Assembly (NCBI GenBank): GCA_030602245.1
Contig: JAUWAC010000012.1
Coordinates: 1-64,000 of the forward strand
Direction of reading: 5' to 3'
DNA: 64,000 bases
From: Marinobacterium sp.
GTDB taxonomy: Bacteria; Pseudomonadota; Gammaproteobacteria; Pseudomonadales; Balneatricaceae
This document shows positions 61,363 through 64,000 of this stretch, piece after piece. Position 1 is the stretch's first letter, and every line of letters starts with the position of its first letter. The position numbers and the translations under genes are program-made. Under the pieces are notes generated by a model that was given only the letters and a program-made list of their open reading frames with translations, was not told where the DNA came from and did not search any database.

Positions 61363-63444
61363 TCACACATGGGCGTAGTCGGCCCCCTGCCCCAGCCAGC
61401 GTGCGATCAGCGCCTCCATCAGCGCCGGCGCCTGCTCGATCTCGCCAGCGGCACGCTTGACCCGCGGCAGCAGGTCACTGTCGCGCTGCAGGTCTGCGAT
61501 ACGGAACTGCATCATGCCGGTCTGGCGGGTACCCAGCACCTCGCCGGGACCGCGCAGCTCCAGATCCTTCTCGGCGATCCGAAAACCGTCGGTGCTCTCG
61601 CGCATCACCGCCAGGCGCTCGCGCCCCTGCTGCGACAGCGGCGCATGATACATGAGCACGCAGAAACTCTCGACCGAGCCACGGCCAACCCGTCCGCGCA
61701 GCTGGTGCAGCTGCGCCAGCCCCAGACGCTCGGGGTTTTCGATAATCATCAGGCTCGCATTCGGCACATCGACACCGACCTCAATCACCGTCGTCGCCAC
61801 CAGCAGATCCAGCTCGGCGGCCTTGAACCGGGCCATGATGTCGGCCTTTTCCGCCGCCTTGAGCCGTCCGTGTACCAGCCCGATGCGCAGCTCCGGCAGC
61901 GCCTCGCGCAACGCTTCGGCCGTCACTTCAGCCGCCTGACACTGCAGCGCCTCGGATTCTTCGATCAGGGTGCAGACCCAATAGGCCTGACGCCCTTCAC
62001 GGCAGGCACCGCGCACGCGCTCGATCACCTCGTCACGTCTCGAATCCGCGATCACGACGGTGTTGACCGGCGTGCGTCCCGGCGGCAGCTCGTCGATGAT
62101 CGAACAGTCCAGATCGGCGTAGGCGCTCATGGTCAGCGTGCGTGGAATCGGTGTCGCCGTCATGATCAGCTGGTGCGGCGTCTGGCTGCCGTTACGCCCC
62201 TTCTCGCGCAGACTCAGGCGCTGATGTACACCGAAGCGGTGCTGTTCGTCGATCACCACCACCGCCAGATTGGCAAACCGTACCTCATCCTGAAACAGGG
62301 CATGGGTGCCCACCACCAGCTGCGCCTCGCCGTTGGCGATCCGCTCCAGCTCGCGGGCACGCTGCTTGCCTTTGACCTTGCCGGCCAGCCAGGCGACGTT
62401 GACGCCGAGCGGTTCAAGCCACTGGCTGAAGTTGTTGAAGTGCTGTTCGGCGAGAATTTCGGTGGGTGCCATGACCGCCGCCTGAGCGCCATTTTCCAGC
62501 GCCTGCAGCGCTGCCAGCGCGGCAACCACGGTCTTGCCGGAACCGACATCACCCTGCACCAGCCTTAACATTGGCACTGGCATGTTAAGATCCCGGGCAA
62601 CCTCACGGGCTACCCGCCGCTGGGCGCCCGTGAGCTCGAACGGCAGCTGTTCAAGAAATGGCAGACTCAGGTGCCCCGTGGCCTTGAGCACCGGAGCCCC
62701 CTGCTCGCGCACGCTGTGGCGGATCTTCAGCAGCGACAGGTGGTGCGCCAGCAGCTCCTCGAAGGCAAGCCGGCGCTGGGCCGGGTGGCGGCCCTCCAGC
62801 AGCCGGGCCTGATCGGCATCCACCGGCGGCTGATGCAGATAACGGATCGATTGCCGCAGCTCCGGCAACTTCCATTGTACCCGCAATGTTTCCGGCAACA
62901 GGTCTTCGACGATGCCCTTGTCGAGCCAGCCCAGCGCCTGATCCACCAGTGCACGGATGCGCCCCTGTGTCAGCCCTTCGGTAAGTGGATAGACCGGTGT
63001 CAGACACGCCTCGACCACGGCCGGGGCATCCTCGGCGATGACGCGATATTCCGGGTGTACCAGTTCCAGCCCGGCCGGCCCGGGGCGCGCTTCACCAAAG
63101 CAGCGCACCCGTTTGCCCGCCGCCAGACTGTTTTTCTGTGCCGCGCTGAAATGAAAGAAACGCAGGGTAATGGTGCCGGTACCATCCTGCAGCCGACACA
63201 GCAGTGAGCGGCGACGCCCCTGCACGATGTCACTGGCCACGATATGGCCTTCGAGAACCCCCTCGTCACCCGGTCGTAACGAACCGATCGGCAACACCCG
63301 GGTACGATCCTGATAGCGCAGCGGCAGATGCAGCAGCAGATCCTGTACGGTTTCGATGCCGAGCCGTTCCAGTTTCAGTGCCAGTGCGGTCCCGACCCCC
63401 TTGAGCTCGGTGACCGGCACCGGGCGGGTACCGCCATCGAACAT
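61363..63444 (-). CDS. recG: ATP-dependent DNA helicase RecG
   Basis: 693 residues (E. coli 693). N-terminal OB wedge domain (DRTRVLPIGSLRPGDEGVLEG region), then Walker [53 protein letters not shown] and the C-terminal SEDLELRGPG-like EKDLELRGPGEVLGTRQTG. It reverses stalled replication forks and processes branched DNA. The start overlaps the oxyR stop by one base. Confidence 0.96.
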   Translation of the reverse strand: MFDGGTRPVPVTELKGVGTALALKLERLGIETVQDLLLHLPLRYQDRTRVLPIGSLRPGDEGVLEGHIVASDIVQGRRRSLLCRLQDGTGTITLRFFHFSAAQKNSLAAGKRVRCFGEARPGPAGLELVHPEYRVIAEDAPAVVEACLTPVYPLTEGLTQGRIRALVDQALGWLDKGIVEDLLPETLRVQWKLPELRQSIRYLHQPPVDADQARLLEGRHPAQRRLAFEELLAHHLSLLKIRHSVREQGAPVLKATGHLSLPFLEQLPFELTGAQRRVAREVARDLNMPVPMLRLVQGDVGSGKTVVAALAALQALENGAQAAVMAPTEILAEQHFNNFSQWLEPLGVNVAWLAGKVKGKQRARELERIANGEAQLVVGTHALFQDEVRFANLAVVVIDEQHRFGVHQRLSLREKGRNGSQTPHQLIMTATPIPRTLTMSAYADLDCSIIDELPPGRTPVNTVVIADSRRDEVIERVRGACREGRQAYWVCTLIEESEALQCQAAEVTAEALREALPELRIGLVHGRLKAAEKADIMARFKAAELDLLVATTVIEVGVDVPNASLMIIENPERLGLAQLHQLRGRVGRGSVESFCVLMYHAPLSQQGRERLAVMRESTDGFRIAEKDLELRGPGEVLGTRQTGMMQFRIADLQRDSDLLPRVKRAAGEIEQAPALMEALIARWLGQGADYAHV

Positions 63445-64000
63445 CAGGCAATATCCGCCATCGGTCGCTGGTCATGGCAGGCCAGAATCGCCTGCATCAG
63501 AATTTCGATTGCCTGCGGCCGCGGGAAGCTGGCGCGCCATGCCAGTGCCACGGTGCGGGTCGGCTGCGGCGCCTTGAACGGCCGCGTTTCAACCAGATCC
63601 CGCGATGGATGGCCCTCGATGGCCGACACCGGCAGCACGCTGGTGCCCAAGCCCGAGGCGACCATCATGCGGATCGTTTCCAGCGAACTGCCCTCGGTAA
63701 TCGTATGCTGATCGTGGAACGACTGGTTCAGCGTCGGACAGGCTTCGAGCACCTGATCCCGGAAACAGTGCCCTTCGCCGAGCAGCAACATGCGCTCGTC
63801 GCTGATACGCTTGGAGTCGATCTCCTTCTCCTTCGTCAGCGGGTGTTCCTTCGGCAGCACCATCATGAACGGCTCGTCGTAGAGCGCGCGTGTCAGCACG
63901 TCCGGCTCATGGAACGGCAACGCAAGAATGATTGCGTCCAGCTCGCCATTGCGGATCTTGCCGCGCAGGACTTCGGTGAAATTCTCTTCGATGTAGAGCG
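63444..64000 (-). CDS. oxyR: OxyR hydrogen-peroxide regulator, C-terminal part (runs off the window)
   Basis: About 185 C-terminal residues of a LysR-type regulator; the helix-turn-helix lies beyond base 64000. The effector domain has GEGHCFRDQVLEACP, two cysteines eight residues apart as in the OxyR C199/C208 redox pair, so the peroxide-sensing switch is intact. TSVLPVSAIEG-type LETIRMMVASGLGTSVLP also matches. The recG neighbour agrees with pseudomonad order. Confidence 0.92.
   Translation of the reverse strand, partial: LYIEENFTEVLRGKIRNGELDAIILALPFHEPDVLTRALYDEPFMMVLPKEHPLTKEKEIDSKRISDERMLLLGEGHCFRDQVLEACPTLNQSFHDQHTITEGSSLETIRMMVASGLGTSVLPVSAIEGHPSRDLVETRPFKAPQPTRTVALAWRASFPRPQAIEILMQAILACHDQRPMADIA

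Overview
The window is a stretch of GC-rich (by eye) gammaproteobacterial chromosome. Most blocks are housekeeping genes whose order matches my memory of Pseudomonas and relatives: gmk-rpoZ-spoT, recG-oxyR, rep next to cytochrome c5, comM-ubiK-glnK-amtB, and trmB-thiG-thiS ... rpoH-ftsX-ftsE-ftsY-rsmD-coaD-yfhL. A complete-looking ectoine uptake and breakdown cluster points to a marine or moderately halophilic member of the Pseudomonadales/Oceanospirillales. I cannot name the genus.

Layout. 1-232: the end of an IS256-family element, running off the left edge. 233-9096: a TIGR02444 protein, ABC-F protein YheS, an HDOD regulator, gamma-glutamyltransferase, then spoT, rpoZ and gmk. 9188-22589: the ectoine region. 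A leftward arm carries a TeaABC/UehABC-type TRAP transporter, a TeaD-like universal stress protein, a GntR/FCD regulator, eutB, eutC and an AsnC/Lrp regulator (doeX). A rightward arm carries doeA, doeB, an aldehyde dehydrogenase (doeC) and an aminotransferase (doeD), then a hydroxyacid dehydrogenase. Together these would import ectoine or hydroxyectoine, open the ring, deacetylate, transaminate and oxidise it to aspartate. 22680-33064: EF-P paralogue YeiP, a MASE1 c-di-GMP enzyme, an AIM24-like protein, a sirtuin without the usual zinc cysteines, and a three-gene leftward set (TonB-dependent receptor, YfiR/DUF4154 protein, CHASE8-HAMP-GGDEF-EAL protein) whose receptor gene is broken.

33083-46484: an orphan TRAP binding protein, tRNA-Arg(CCG), an orphan Anbu proteasome-like peptidase, cytochrome c5, Rep helicase, an EAL protein with a degenerate GGDEF, comM, ubiK, a glnK-amtB-glnK2 ammonium cluster with a sigma-54 promoter, and a PAS-GGDEF-EAL protein. 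46697-50487: orphan astA and a Cpx-like two-component system divergent from a CpxP/Spy-like gene, with a CpxR-type box between them. 50506-64000: trmB, thiG, thiS, a DUF423 protein, rpoH, ftsX, ftsE, ftsY, an M16-like membrane protein, rsmD, a TetR regulator, coaD, a YfhL ferredoxin, a DUF501 protein, recG and the 3' part of oxyR.

The observations I rate highest are the disrupted TonB receptor feeding a YfiR/YfiN-like c-di-GMP module, the ectoine cluster with an atypical regulator and candidate operators, and the Cpx-like system with a His/Asp-rich sensor segment. All functional calls come from reading the sequence and remembered family features; no database search was run.
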